Shown here: piece after piece, positions 8,478 to 16,629 of the stretch
How the letters are laid out: every line of letters starts with the position of its first letter
Numbering within the stretch: the stretch's first letter is position 1
Assembly: GCF_003668635.1 (NCBI RefSeq)
Contig: NZ_RCWH01000009.1
Coordinates: forward strand, 1 to 64,000
Reading direction: 5' to 3'
DNA: 64,000 nucleotides
Origin: Planomicrobium sp. Y74
GTDB taxonomy: Bacteria > Bacillota > Bacilli > Bacillales_A > Planococcaceae
Notes under the pieces: model-generated
Seen by the model: the letters and a program-made list of their open reading frames with translations, nothing else
Databases searched by the model: none
What the model was told of the DNA's origin: nothing
Position numbers and translations under genes: made by a program

Positions 8478-8831
8478 ATGAGTAATTTATTAAATAAAAA
8501 TTCAAAAAAGAAGTTGTTGGAACGTGGGCCGCAAATCTCCCCCGCCAACCAGTTTAAACTGGAAGCAGTAGAACAAAATGAATCCATGATAAATGAATCT
8601 ATTAAAAAGGTAGAAACAAAAAAAGCAGTGTCAACAGAAAAAAAGGTAACTAGCGTTCGAGTTAAGAAATCGACTCGTGATAAATTGAATGCTCTTGTCA
8701 GTTTGAATAAAGCGGATACCATTGATGAGCTGCTAGAAATCATGATTGATGAATATCTATCTGCGAATATTTTAAAAGATGAGAAAAAGCAATTTGATAT
8801 GGTTGTTGAGCTTTATAAATCAAAAGGGTGA
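8478..8831 (+). CDS. Ribbon-helix-helix partition/replication partner (DUF5388-like)
   Basis: 117 residues in two parts. The N-terminal ~50 residues are polar and probably flexible. The C-terminal part starts KVTSVRVKKSTRDKLNALV and reads as a short beta strand and two helices, the ribbon-helix-helix fold used by many plasmid centromere-binding proteins. It directly follows parA and precedes a terminator. I infer that it acts as the ParB-equivalent; a copy-control role is the alternative. Confidence 0.7.
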   Translation: MSNLLNKNSKKKLLERGPQISPANQFKLEAVEQNESMINESIKKVETKKAVSTEKKVTSVRVKKSTRDKLNALVSLNKADTIDELLEIMIDEYLSANILKDEKKQFDMVVELYKSKG

Positions 8832-8840
8832 CACATCCTT

Positions 8841-8872
8841 AACTAGTCTTACTTACAAGACTAGTTTTTTTG
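8841..8872 (+). terminator. Terminator of the partition operon
   Basis: AACTAGTCTT and AAGACTAGTT pair around ACTTAC and are followed by TTTTTTG, ten bases after the stop of the RHH gene. Confidence 0.85.
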
Positions 8873-8877
8873 TTGGG

Positions 8878-9215
8878 ACAAACTTGTATACGTGCATGCA
8901 AATATATGAATATATGCATATGCACACATACTGATATGCTAATATATACATTTATTAGCATATCAGTATGTGTATATATAGGTATATGAATATATGCATA
9001 TGCAAATATATTTATTACTAGAAAAATTTATCATTTAGAGCTCATAAACCCTGTAAGTAAAGGGTTTTAGACGAAGTCTTTAATTAAGAGATAGAATATA
9101 TGCATATATCCACATATATATATGCGTGTAAATCCATATACGTGTATGTACGTATACATGTATTTTCATATATGAATATACAGATATGCAAGCATGCGAA
9201 TATGCTTGCATACGA
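8878..9215. repeat. AT-rich palindrome region, candidate replication origin
   Basis: The stretch is dominated by ATATGCATATGCAAATATA-type words. A perfect palindrome at 8925-8972 has 20-bp arms: CACATACTGATATGCTAATA, centre TATACATT, then the inverse. A second palindromic cluster near 9186-9213 reads ATGCAAGCAT...ATGCTTGCAT. The words ATATGCATATGCA occur at about 8912 and 8994. It lies just upstream of the rep gene, as expected of an origin with iteron-like repeats. Confidence 0.6.
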
Positions 9216-9318
9216 TATTGAAAAACAGCTTGAAACCCTATTGTAACTGGTTTTTTTCTCTCCTATACTTTAAACAACTCAGAAAAATAAACTGTTTAAT
9301 TGTAAGGGGGAATGGGCA

Positions 9319-10830
9319 GTGGATAAACTTCATAATATTTATGAATCAATCATACATAAAGGTCTTGAAAGTTATAAACGAAGAGGATCTGCTGCAAATC
9401 CCCTTAAGCTTGTTAAAACTCGGAAGAACGCTTTGAATCATAAAAAAGGCGCTATTGCCTTAATTCGATCAAAAGTAGATTTAATGTCACCTGGAGGTGT
9501 TAAGGGCTATGTAGTTACATCGGTGGAAACCCTCTTGGAGGATTTTTCTGGTCTTTCTCATTGGACCCCCAATGTACACAACTACTTAGGGTACTCCGAT
9601 AAAGAAAGACGGCACCTCAAGGGACATACCGAACAGAACCTGCAGCAAATCAATACGTTCGTCGTCGACATCGACTCGAAGAAACAACCGTATACGGAAA
9701 TCCTGACCGCTGCGCTCGAACACAGCGTCGGGGTGCCGACCTTGATCCTGGAGACGCCGAAAGGGTACCAGATCTATTTTGTGCTGGAAACCCCACTGTT
9801 CATCAGCAACCAAAACGATTTCCGCGGACTGAAAGTCGCGAAACGCATTTCCGAAAACATCCGGCGCAGCTTAGCCAACGTCCTGCAGGGCGTCGATCTG
9901 TCCTGCAACGACTTTGGTTTTTTCCGCATGCCGAATGAACAGAATGTCCGCTGGTTCTCGGAGGAGATGGTCTTTACGCTGCACGACCTTATTGCCTGGT
10001 CGAAACGGCAGGACGATGACCAGAACCGCGGGCTTTTTGTGGTGGAATCCAAAGGGCAGGCCATCGATCCGACCCGGGCCGAATGGTTCCGGGAATTGTT
10101 GGCCACGCGTCATGTCAAAGGCAGCGAAGGGCAAATCGGACGCGACAACCTGATGTACACGCTGGCGCTCGCTTGCTACAGCGCGGGCAAGGGAAAAGCG
10201 GAAACCTTGGATCTGCTCGACGAATACAACTCGTCCTTGGAAGTACCTGTCCGGCACAGTGACGTGCAGAAAATCGTCAAGAGCGCCTACAAAGGACGCT
10301 TCAAAGGCGCCCACCAAACGTATATCGCGGAACTCCTGGAAACATGGGTGCCAGGCAAAGACATCCCGATCACGAACCATCTGGGCGGCTGGCACAAGTT
10401 CAAGAAAGAACGGAAAGACCGCGTCCGCAGCCATTACGCGGAATGGGAAGAAGATCTCTTGGCCTACATCCAGACGGAGACCAGTACCGTGCAGCCCGTA
10501 AAATGGACCACGCAAAAAGCAATCTGCGAAGCGACCGGGATTCCGCGCAGCACATTCAACGAGCTGATCCGCCAGTCGAAGAAAATCCTTATCAAGCGAA
10601 TTGGAAAAGGCTGCAGCGCACAGACCGGATTGACCTCTGTCGGTGTGCTTCTTCAGTGTGCCTTGGAATTCAACCAGAAACACCGCGCATTGTATTATGA
10701 AGCTGTTGCCCTGATGAGTGGATCCCCTGACAACAAAAGTGCCCTCTGGGAGCTCGAGTACCAGCTGGAGCTGCTGACACGGTTCCCTGAAAGCCGCTCC
10801 TTATCTGGGAAAAAATTCAATTCCTCTTAA
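9319..10830 (+). CDS. Primase-type plasmid replication protein (AEP + PriCT-1 + HTH)
   Basis: 503 residues from a GTG. VVDID at 115-119 gives the D-x-D metal motif of archaeo-eukaryotic-type primases, followed by TPKGYQIYFVLETP (147-160), which fits the second primase motif. Residues about 268-330 (GRDNLMYTLALACYSAGKG ... VQKIVKSAYKGRF) match the PriCT-1 helical domain. A helix-turn-helix (ICEATGIPRSTFNELIRQS) lies near 400-425. It is probably the plasmid's initiator/primase. The first ~290 bases are AT-rich while the rest uses GC-ending codons, so the gene looks mosaic. Confidence 0.8.
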   Translation: MDKLHNIYESIIHKGLESYKRRGSAANPLKLVKTRKNALNHKKGAIALIRSKVDLMSPGGVKGYVVTSVETLLEDFSGLSHWTPNVHNYLGYSDKERRHLKGHTEQNLQQINTFVVDIDSKKQPYTEILTAALEHSVGVPTLILETPKGYQIYFVLETPLFISNQNDFRGLKVAKRISENIRRSLANVLQGVDLSCNDFGFFRMPNEQNVRWFSEEMVFTLHDLIAWSKRQDDDQNRGLFVVESKGQAIDPTRAEWFRELLATRHVKGSEGQIGRDNLMYTLALACYSAGKGKAETLDLLDEYNSSLEVPVRHSDVQKIVKSAYKGRFKGAHQTYIAELLETWVPGKDIPITNHLGGWHKFKKERKDRVRSHYAEWEEDLLAYIQTETSTVQPVKWTTQKAICEATGIPRSTFNELIRQSKKILIKRIGKGCSAQTGLTSVGVLLQCALEFNQKHRALYYEAVALMSGSPDNKSALWELEYQLELLTRFPESRSLSGKKFNSS

Positions 10831-10981
10831 TTGTCCAGTCTGCCAATACATATCTGTATACGTCCTCAGTTTTGGTTGGGGTTTGGTATTGTTTAGGATT
10901 CAGGAAAAGGGTGTACGAGAATCTTGGGGATTTTCCTGGTACCTGCTAAACTGGATAAAAAGAAGAGCAGGGGGAAACAAG

Positions 10982-11824
10982 ATGCTGTATGGCTATGAGG
11001 AGTATCGATTAAAGGCGGGCATTTCTCCTGGTACGCTGGTGACGGAAGTGGAACTGTTGAAGTCGTTTGTCCACTTTGCAAACATCCGGAATGACAAGCA
11101 GCTGGAACCGCATGAAATCCGGCCTGCGGATGTCCGGGCATTTCTGGATCAGGAGAAGGGGAAAGGCTTGAAGGCGAGTACCCTTAAACGGAAACTGTCC
11201 CATATCCGGCAGTACTTCCATTACCTGTGGAAGGTGGGCAAGGTACCGGTGGATTTCATGCCGAAATTCGAATACGAGCTCGTGGTGGAGAAGCCAGTAG
11301 CGAAGCTGTTATATGGGGAATTTCTGGATGAGAAGCAGAAGGTGCTGCAGCATACGGGGTTGATGCTGAATGCAAAGCTGTATTTCTTGTTTGCAATGAA
11401 GGGTTTCCGGATGCGGGAGATCGAGCGGCTGCAAAGCAAGCATTTCAGGGATCTGGGGGACCGGGTAGAAATGAACTTTGTGACGCTGGAGGATGTCTAT
11501 TGGCATTTGGTCTTTGAGGATCCGCTGGAAGTGGCTGTGATTGTCCAGGCGATGGAACGGGCGCTTTTCCGGGAGCATGATTACCTGGTGGCTTCTGATA
11601 AGAAATACGGAGCGGATTATGTCCGAAACAACATGAAAGATATCTACCAGGGGCTGACAGCACTGTTGCCGAAACCGTTCAAAACGGAAGAGGTCCGGAT
11701 TGCGTATATTTACGATCTCTATAAGGTGCAGGGCAAGTCATATGATGAAATGGTGGAGTTATTGGGGATTACGCCTGAATCGCTCACATCGTCCTTAAAA
11801 CGGGTATTTGAGCGATATAAATAA
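10982..11824 (+). CDS. Tyrosine recombinase-like protein, catalytic residues lost
   Basis: 281 residues from the ATG at 10982, eight bases after AGGGGG; an upstream start at 10883 lacks a signal. The N-terminal ~100 residues resemble the SAM-like core-binding domain (SHIRQYFHYLWKVGK). KGFRMREIERLQ holds the first catalytic Arg. The region that should hold HxxR and the final Tyr reads EEVRIAYIYDLYKV ... LLGITPESLTSSLKR, lacking both histidines and the tyrosine. Probably a DNA-binding or accessory protein derived from a recombinase. A terminator follows. Confidence 0.65.
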   Translation: MLYGYEEYRLKAGISPGTLVTEVELLKSFVHFANIRNDKQLEPHEIRPADVRAFLDQEKGKGLKASTLKRKLSHIRQYFHYLWKVGKVPVDFMPKFEYELVVEKPVAKLLYGEFLDEKQKVLQHTGLMLNAKLYFLFAMKGFRMREIERLQSKHFRDLGDRVEMNFVTLEDVYWHLVFEDPLEVAVIVQAMERALFREHDYLVASDKKYGADYVRNNMKDIYQGLTALLPKPFKTEEVRIAYIYDLYKVQGKSYDEMVELLGITPESLTSSLKRVFERYK

Positions 11825-11831
11825 TATAAGA

Positions 11832-11861
11832 AAAACCCCACAGCAGAAGCTGCAGGGTTTT
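11832..11861. terminator. Bidirectional terminator
   Basis: AAAACCC...CAGC and GCTG...GGGTTTT pair around AGAA, eight bases after the stop at 11824, with T or A runs on both sides. The rest of 11862-12090 shows nothing clear. Confidence 0.75.
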
Positions 11862-12090
11862 CCAAACTTTTTTAAGGAGAGAATTGAACTTGGAGAGAGT
11901 TCAATCTCTGTTAACATCACCTTACCAGAAAACTGAAAGTGAAACCAATTATTTTCCGGTGGGTTGTAAAGAATATTTGTCTTTGTGATAGTTTTTTGTT
12001 TCCTAGACAGCATCCGACCGAATTCAGCTAAGGATCAATGTGTTAGCATTTTATTTGTTTTAATAAGACTGCTATGGGTTCTTTATCCTT

Positions 12091-13230
12091 CTATACTTCT
12101 TTGTAATGAATCTGGAAGTCTAGTCTCCTAGTAAATTCTTCAATGGGCGGAATAATGAGGTGAAATCCTTTCGGATAATAGATGTCGACTGTAAATTCGT
12201 AAGGGGAAATTCCATCGTTTAAATTCCGTGGAAGAGCAGTTACAGCATTCATTCCCTTGATGATTTGAACCCAGCTTCGTGTCTGATAGAGTTTGCTGAA
12301 GGTGCTTAGGCGGATCGGTTTATGAACGTTGGTTAGACCAGCTTGAATCATGCAAGGGTTATTGGATCCCTTAGGTGAAGGAAGTGCACGCAAGTTTGGC
12401 TCCAATGCAGTAAGCTGTTGTGTTTCTTCATCGACTGAATAAGCAATGAAGGTGTGCACAAACTCTGTGACAGAGGTAACGACTAGGTTAACGTCTTCTG
12501 AAAACACTTTGCATTCGGTTAAGAATGCTGTTTGAATGCTTTGGATTCGATGGAGTTGTTGATTGGTCGGTTTTAAATCCAGTTTAGGGATTACAAAAAA
12601 GATTGCTTCAGGTAAAGAGCCGTCATTCTGTTGCAGCTCTGTAAAATACTTATGGTAACGGGCGAACTTCTTATGGAGAGCTTGGCCCCGCTCATTTCCT
12701 GTATCAACTTCAACAAAATACTCTTTCTGATCAGTTGCGAAGCCTAAATCTGGTTTTACGGTTTTTTTAGCAATCATCAGATTATTGGCCACATCCATGC
12801 GATCTGGATAAATTTGCGAATGTCGGAATAAACGTGTCAGAACCTCCGTGCTCATCAGATGATGTTCAATATTTCGAAGATCATGGCGGTACAGTTTGTA
12901 TTCGAAATAAGGAAGGGGATTGAAATAGGTAGACCATTGCTGTCCTGGTTGAATTTGATGCAAGCGGTAAAATTCAGATAAACCCTGTGGGGTCAGAAAA
13001 AAAATCCGGCGTTCTTTCTCCCATCTTTTAGCCTGAGATTTTTTATGTTGAATCCATTTCTTCCGTTCCATTTTTTTCAGGATGGCATAGATATTGATTT
13101 CTCTTTGTGGGGATGCCTTTTTCCAACCGTCAACAGCTTGGGTGATGAAGGTGATATCGGCTCCTCGAGTGCAGTAAAGGTAATGAAGAATTACTCTCTG
13201 CAATGGAGAATTTGTATAGCTGTTTGTCAT
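12091..13230 (-). CDS. Replication-relaxation family protein
   Basis: 379 residues. The N-terminal third is a winged-helix-like region (VILHYLYCTRGADITFI ... ILKKMERKKWIQH). The middle holds a conserved H-rich helix (RHDLRNIEHHLMS), KPDLGF and EVDTGNERGQALHKKFARY. That PD ... E-x-DTG ... K-x2-RY pattern is typical of the Replic_Relax family, which is found on plasmids and conjugative elements and may have a nuclease-related fold. Its exact role is not known to me. GTGTATGAA half-sites lie upstream of the start (13273-13319). Confidence 0.75.
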   Translation of the reverse strand: MTNSYTNSPLQRVILHYLYCTRGADITFITQAVDGWKKASPQREINIYAILKKMERKKWIQHKKSQAKRWEKERRIFFLTPQGLSEFYRLHQIQPGQQWSTYFNPLPYFEYKLYRHDLRNIEHHLMSTEVLTRLFRHSQIYPDRMDVANNLMIAKKTVKPDLGFATDQKEYFVEVDTGNERGQALHKKFARYHKYFTELQQNDGSLPEAIFFVIPKLDLKPTNQQLHRIQSIQTAFLTECKVFSEDVNLVVTSVTEFVHTFIAYSVDEETQQLTALEPNLRALPSPKGSNNPCMIQAGLTNVHKPIRLSTFSKLYQTRSWVQIIKGMNAVTALPRNLNDGISPYEFTVDIYYPKGFHLIIPPIEEFTRRLDFQIHYKEV

Positions 13231-13272
13231 ATGAATTCCTCCTCATTAAATAGGTGCTATGGCGCCGCATCA

Positions 13273-13319
13273 GTGTATGAAACAGGTGTATGAATGACTA
13301 AGCGGTTTGATTCATACAC
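13273..13319. promoter_or_regulatory. Operator-like GTGTATGAA half-sites
   Basis: GTGTATGAA occurs at 13273 and 13286 in the same direction. ATTCATACAC at 13310 is the inverse of 13286-13295. This triple arrangement lies about 45 bases upstream of the replication-relaxation gene and 95 bases past the MerR-like gene, so it may be the binding site of that regulator. Confidence 0.5.
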
Positions 13320-13413
13320 TTGTTGGGTGCTAGAACCCTTTAATAGCAACGGTTTCTGACGTTGATCTTGGGTAAGATTCAACGTGTGACTATATTGGTA
13401 TTACCTGCATCAT

Positions 13414-13896
13414 TTATTTGGTTTTAAGTTTCGACCAAAAATTTAATCCGGTGCGCTCTTCTTTTTGCAGAAGCAGTTCATTTAAATCCTGGAAAGCGCT
13501 CTTCAATTCTTGCATTTCCTGAAGTGTTTGACGGGTCAATTCCTCCTGTTTTTCCAGTTGCTGCTGCAAGGATTTCTTTTCTTCTTTAAACTGCTTAAAC
13601 CGAATATCGAAGTAGGGGAACGGGAAATCCGGCCGTCCATATCTTCTTTCATCTTCTGTGCTTACATACCGTTCATCGACTAACTTATCGACTAATATGC
13701 GGGTAGATTCCTTCGGGGAGTTCTCCCGTAACTCAATCAAGGCTGTTATGAGTTCAATATCTTTGTGCGTGTAGATGCGGTAACCTCGATCATCTTTTTG
13801 GAAACCATGTCCTGCATCCTCAAAAATCTTCGCGTAGTTGCGCAAGGTACTTGGGGCAATCTGGAGTTTGTCCGCGGCTTCTTTTCCTGTAACCAT
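13414..13896 (-). CDS. MerR-like HTH protein with coiled coil
   Basis: 160 residues. Residues 1-70 are a MerR-type winged helix (VTGKEAADKLQIAPSTLRNY, then RGYRIYTHKDIELI). Residues 95-145 are a strongly charged heptad-like stretch (KEEKKSLQQQLEKQEELTR), so a dimeric coiled coil is expected. The arrangement recalls chromosome- or plasmid-anchoring proteins such as RacA as well as plasmid MerR regulators. It is upstream of, and on the same strand as, the replication-relaxation gene. Confidence 0.75.
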   Translation of the reverse strand: MVTGKEAADKLQIAPSTLRNYAKIFEDAGHGFQKDDRGYRIYTHKDIELITALIELRENSPKESTRILVDKLVDERYVSTEDERRYGRPDFPFPYFDIRFKQFKEEKKSLQQQLEKQEELTRQTLQEMQELKSAFQDLNELLLQKEERTGLNFWSKLKTK

Positions 13897-13956
13897 GAGT
13901 CATCACCTTTCTAAAATTGGGTATAGGCATATAGGGATATGCAAAAAACGACAAAA

Positions 13957-14026
13957 AAGCCCTTCAATCGAGATCAAGGCATGCCAAATTAAAAGTTGGC
14001 ATGATGAGCCTCGATTGAAAGGCTTA
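13957..14026. repeat. Long nested hairpin
   Basis: AAGCCCTTCAATCGAG pairs with CTCGATTGAAAGGCTT, and inside it ATGCCAA pairs with TTGGCAT. The hairpin lies just upstream of the MerR-like gene (start 13896). It could be a leader structure for that gene, a small RNA or a terminator. I see nothing else in 14027-14337. Confidence 0.6.
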
Positions 14027-14343
14027 AAGTAGAGCGGCTTCCCCGCATGGGTAAGCTAAATGTAAGAAAAAGGTAAAATAAAAATCTAAAAAATGTTAAT
14101 GTGTATATTCTATCAGTATAAGAAAGAAAAATAAATATTTTTTACAAAACATAGAACAATCATAGATTCTTTTGCACTGTTAACCCTTAAAGAAAAGAGA
14201 TTTGAGGTAAGTATGTATCCATAATTACACCGTTAGGCAATACAATATGGAAAGCAAAATTCTCAACAAAAGATTGACGAAACTTTTGGCCGGTTTCTAA
14301 GTGGGGTAAACTAAGGGAAACGAAAGAAAGCAGGTGGATGGAC

Positions 14344-14748
14344 GTGGGGAGAACCTATCGGTTGGTGAAAAAGCCAAAAGCGGAACTGAGTGGTGAACTG
14401 CGGGAAAATGAGTTGGAGCGTGCCCTTACAGAACTTAGAGAAGCCGGATTTATCGTAAAAGAAGGCAGAAAAGTGCCGAAAGATGGGGTATACTCCGGGA
14501 TAATCGGTGGATTGGGCAACCCGCTCATTATCAATACGGGGCCACCAAGTCAACCAGTGACGAAAAAAAAGCCACTTTCTTACCGAAACAAGAGTACAGA
14601 ATGGACAAAGAACAGAGCGCAGGTGATTCAGCAGCTAAGAGATGCTGGATTTGAAGTGAAAATGGGGAGAAGAGGTCCGAAAGACGGTGTTTACTCCGGC
14701 ATTGTCGGAGAACTCAATGGGCATCTTATCATCGATACAAAAAAGTGA
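14344..14748 (+). CDS. Protein of two LREAGF...PKDGVYSG repeats
   Basis: About 134 residues. A GTG at 14344 has AGGTGG six bases upstream and gives MGRT, matching MGNRT of the relative at 7011-7205; an ATG at 14338 is too close to the ribosome binding site. Two units, LTELREAGFIVKEGRKVPKD and LRDAGFEVKMGRRGPKD, are each followed by GVYSGI-x-G. The family is unknown to me. The basic character and repeat structure would fit nucleic-acid binding, which is not shown. Confidence 0.7.
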   Translation: MGRTYRLVKKPKAELSGELRENELERALTELREAGFIVKEGRKVPKDGVYSGIIGGLGNPLIINTGPPSQPVTKKKPLSYRNKSTEWTKNRAQVIQQLRDAGFEVKMGRRGPKDGVYSGIVGELNGHLIIDTKK

Positions 14749-14807
14749 GCTTCCAGGATTCGGTTTGGTATTCCGTTAACAGTTCGATGGATTATGTAAG
14801 TGACAAG

Positions 14808-14843
14808 AGGACGCCAGTGCAGCTTTCAGCTGTCGTGTTGTCC
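14808..14843 (+). terminator. Hairpin terminator
   Basis: AGGAC...CAGC and GCTG...GTCCT pair around TTTCA, followed by a T-rich tail, 60 bases past the repeat-protein gene. Confidence 0.6.
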
Positions 14844-14921
14844 TTTCGTTTTCTCAAAAGCAGAGGGTGCCTAGAAAAGGTTCGAGAATAAGTGCACAGT
14901 CATCTCAGAAAAGCTAAATCC

Positions 14922-15554
14922 TTAGGTTAATTGATTACGATTCCTATGGACTTTCCGGAGATCCTGCTTGGTTTTCAGTTTGGGATACCGATAGACCTTC
15001 TGAAGGTGGGACTTGGAAGAGAAGCGGACCAAAGGCAAACTGGCTAGCTTTCGGTCAATCCAGGCAGGACTTAGACAGAACAGGTGATAAAGAAGCGTGC
15101 CACTTCTCACCAGAAGGACCACGGATAAAGCGATGAGCGAAAAAAATGCAGGACCTGTCAGCAATTGCCCAGCGAACAACAGAGTAATTGGAAGGACCAG
15201 GTTCACGACCAGTTCCTTCAGAATCGCTGGTTGGAAAATGTCGATTGGTGATGTGCTGGATTCCGGCACAAACGGTTTGTGCTGAGCCGTTTCTGAAATG
15301 ATCTTTAAGAGGCAGAAGCCCAAATCCCGTTGGAACCTTTTAACGACAGGGTGACCAGGCGTCGGTGCATAGAGGTAAGCCAAATGAAAATTGTAATGGT
15401 AGAGGAGAAACGGGGGAACCAGTAAACATTCGCGGTACCTCGCGATTTCCTCTTTCAAACGGATGCGCTGAATCATATAGCGGCTGCGGTAAAAATAGTC
15501 TTTTGTTCGGAAGACCAAGTAGGCTGTGAGCAGAAGAGCCAGAGATGAAATCAT
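14922..15554 (-). CDS. Membrane protein of unknown function
   Basis: 210 residues. One membrane segment is at the N-terminus (ISSLALLLTAYLVF) and two adjacent ones lie at about 110-155 (LVLPITLLFAGQLL; FFSLIALSVVLLV). The soluble parts are basic, with many Arg/Lys and Tyr. The start overlaps the end of the upstream Cys-rich gene by four bases, so the two are translationally coupled. No family recognised; location in the replication core suggests a plasmid-borne function. Confidence 0.65.
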   Translation of the reverse strand: MISSLALLLTAYLVFRTKDYFYRSRYMIQRIRLKEEIARYRECLLVPPFLLYHYNFHLAYLYAPTPGHPVVKRFQRDLGFCLLKIISETAQHKPFVPESSTSPIDIFQPAILKELVVNLVLPITLLFAGQLLTGPAFFSLIALSVVLLVRSGTLLYHLFCLSPAWIDRKLASLPLVRFSSKSHLQKVYRYPKLKTKQDLRKVHRNRNQLT

Positions 15555-16009
15555 TCTGTTTCCTCCTCTTGAATATGGAGCTGCACACCGAATTTGGCCG
15601 CGAGAACGCGTGCGGATTTCATGCCTAGATCGTGAGCCAATTCCCGTTGTCCCTGATAGGTATAGATACGGGGAACACCGACAATCCGGTCTCCCTTTAC
15701 TTGGGGAGCATCCGGGATAAAGAGAGGGCGCTCAATTCCGCGATAGGTCCGGACGAAAAGGGGAATGCCCTTCTCGTCTTTCGGCAACCGGTGGAAATCC
15801 TGTCGGAAATCGGCTGGCACTTTTTGTGATGGGAGGTACAGGTGGTAAGAATCCAGTAAAACGTTCATGTCCCGAAGGAATATATTCTCTTTAACGCAAG
15901 AAACCGGAAGTTCCTGATCAAGCGGAGACTGGTTTTCGTCCCAGAAGTGACAGTGGTTCGTCAGTGGATTCAAGTGACTGCAGATGGAACAGGTTGGATA
16001 GTAGTTCAT
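15551..16009 (-). CDS. Cys/His-rich N-terminus protein, unknown
   Basis: 152 residues from the ATG at 16009, with GGAGGA eight bases upstream; an upstream start at 16093 has no signal. The N-terminus reads CSICSHLNPLTNHCHFW with another Cys near residue 38, a possible zinc site. The rest contains RTYRGIERPLFIPD and a C-terminal helical part (RELAHDLGMKSARVLAAKFG). Coupled to the membrane protein at 14922-15554. I do not recognise the family. The 450 bases upstream of it hold nothing I can identify. Confidence 0.65.
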   Translation of the reverse strand: MNYYPTCSICSHLNPLTNHCHFWDENQSPLDQELPVSCVKENIFLRDMNVLLDSYHLYLPSQKVPADFRQDFHRLPKDEKGIPLFVRTYRGIERPLFIPDAPQVKGDRIVGVPRIYTYQGQRELAHDLGMKSARVLAAKFGVQLHIQEEETE

Positions 16010-16542
16010 AATATTTCCTCCTTCGTTTGCTAGTACTTCAACCATAATCACAGATGAAGGAGGAAGCAAAAAACATAAGACTAAAAAATGCATCGCTTAT
16101 TTTTACTTGAAAAACTAGTATTCATCTATTTGATTCATTATAAAATTTCGTTGCTATTATGAGATTATTCCCTGCATCAATAAAGTACGCATCTATTGCA
16201 AAAAGAAAAAAGTCAATTAGAACAGGAACAGCTTGAATTGAATGCTTGATATTTCAGGAGTCAACCAGGTATGATTAGTAGTCGAGATTTGACAATGGAT
16301 AAATAAAGAAATAATGTTTGAAATATTCATGTGCAAGACTCGTCATGGCGTTTTTTCAATGAATGAAAAGTTTATTGCTAGCTCACACACTTCTAATTGC
16401 GACACCTAGCGAATTAAGAGTGATAAAAAGTTATCGTACTTAACATTTGATTAATACCGAAAAATGTTGACTGGATGTTCAGGTTGAAATATGATTTATA
16501 TATATTAATAAAATGAATAATAATTAAATATACTAATAAATG
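16010..16542. other. Noncoding, AT-rich stretch
   Basis: No open frame, terminator or repeat I can support. The part after 16480 is very AT-rich and probably holds the promoter of the 16630 gene. Confidence 0.4.
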
Positions 16543-16600
16543 GAAAGCATCCATGACTGTAAAGGGCGATATCTGTCGTCTAACAGTCATGGATGCTTTC
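16543..16600 (+). promoter_or_regulatory. Leader hairpin, attenuator-like
   Basis: GAAAGCATCCATGACTGT and its exact inverse form an 18-bp stem around 22 bases. TTTTTG follows, so it looks like an intrinsic terminator placed 29 bases before the start codon at 16630. It may be a terminator of unknown upstream transcription or a leader attenuator. Confidence 0.65.
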
Positions 16601-16629
16601 TTTTTGTTAAAAAGAGAGGATATAGGATA

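Noticed and set aside
9871-10683. 270-codon open frame opposite the rep gene
   Set aside because: It is a shadow of GC-ending codons in the rep frame; it has no ribosome site, and the rep frame has clear domain matches.
16439-16466. Further dif-like candidate (ACTTAACATTT ... ACCGAAAAAT)
   Set aside because: Several arm mismatches and a 5-bp centre; no gene end or hairpin in the usual positions.
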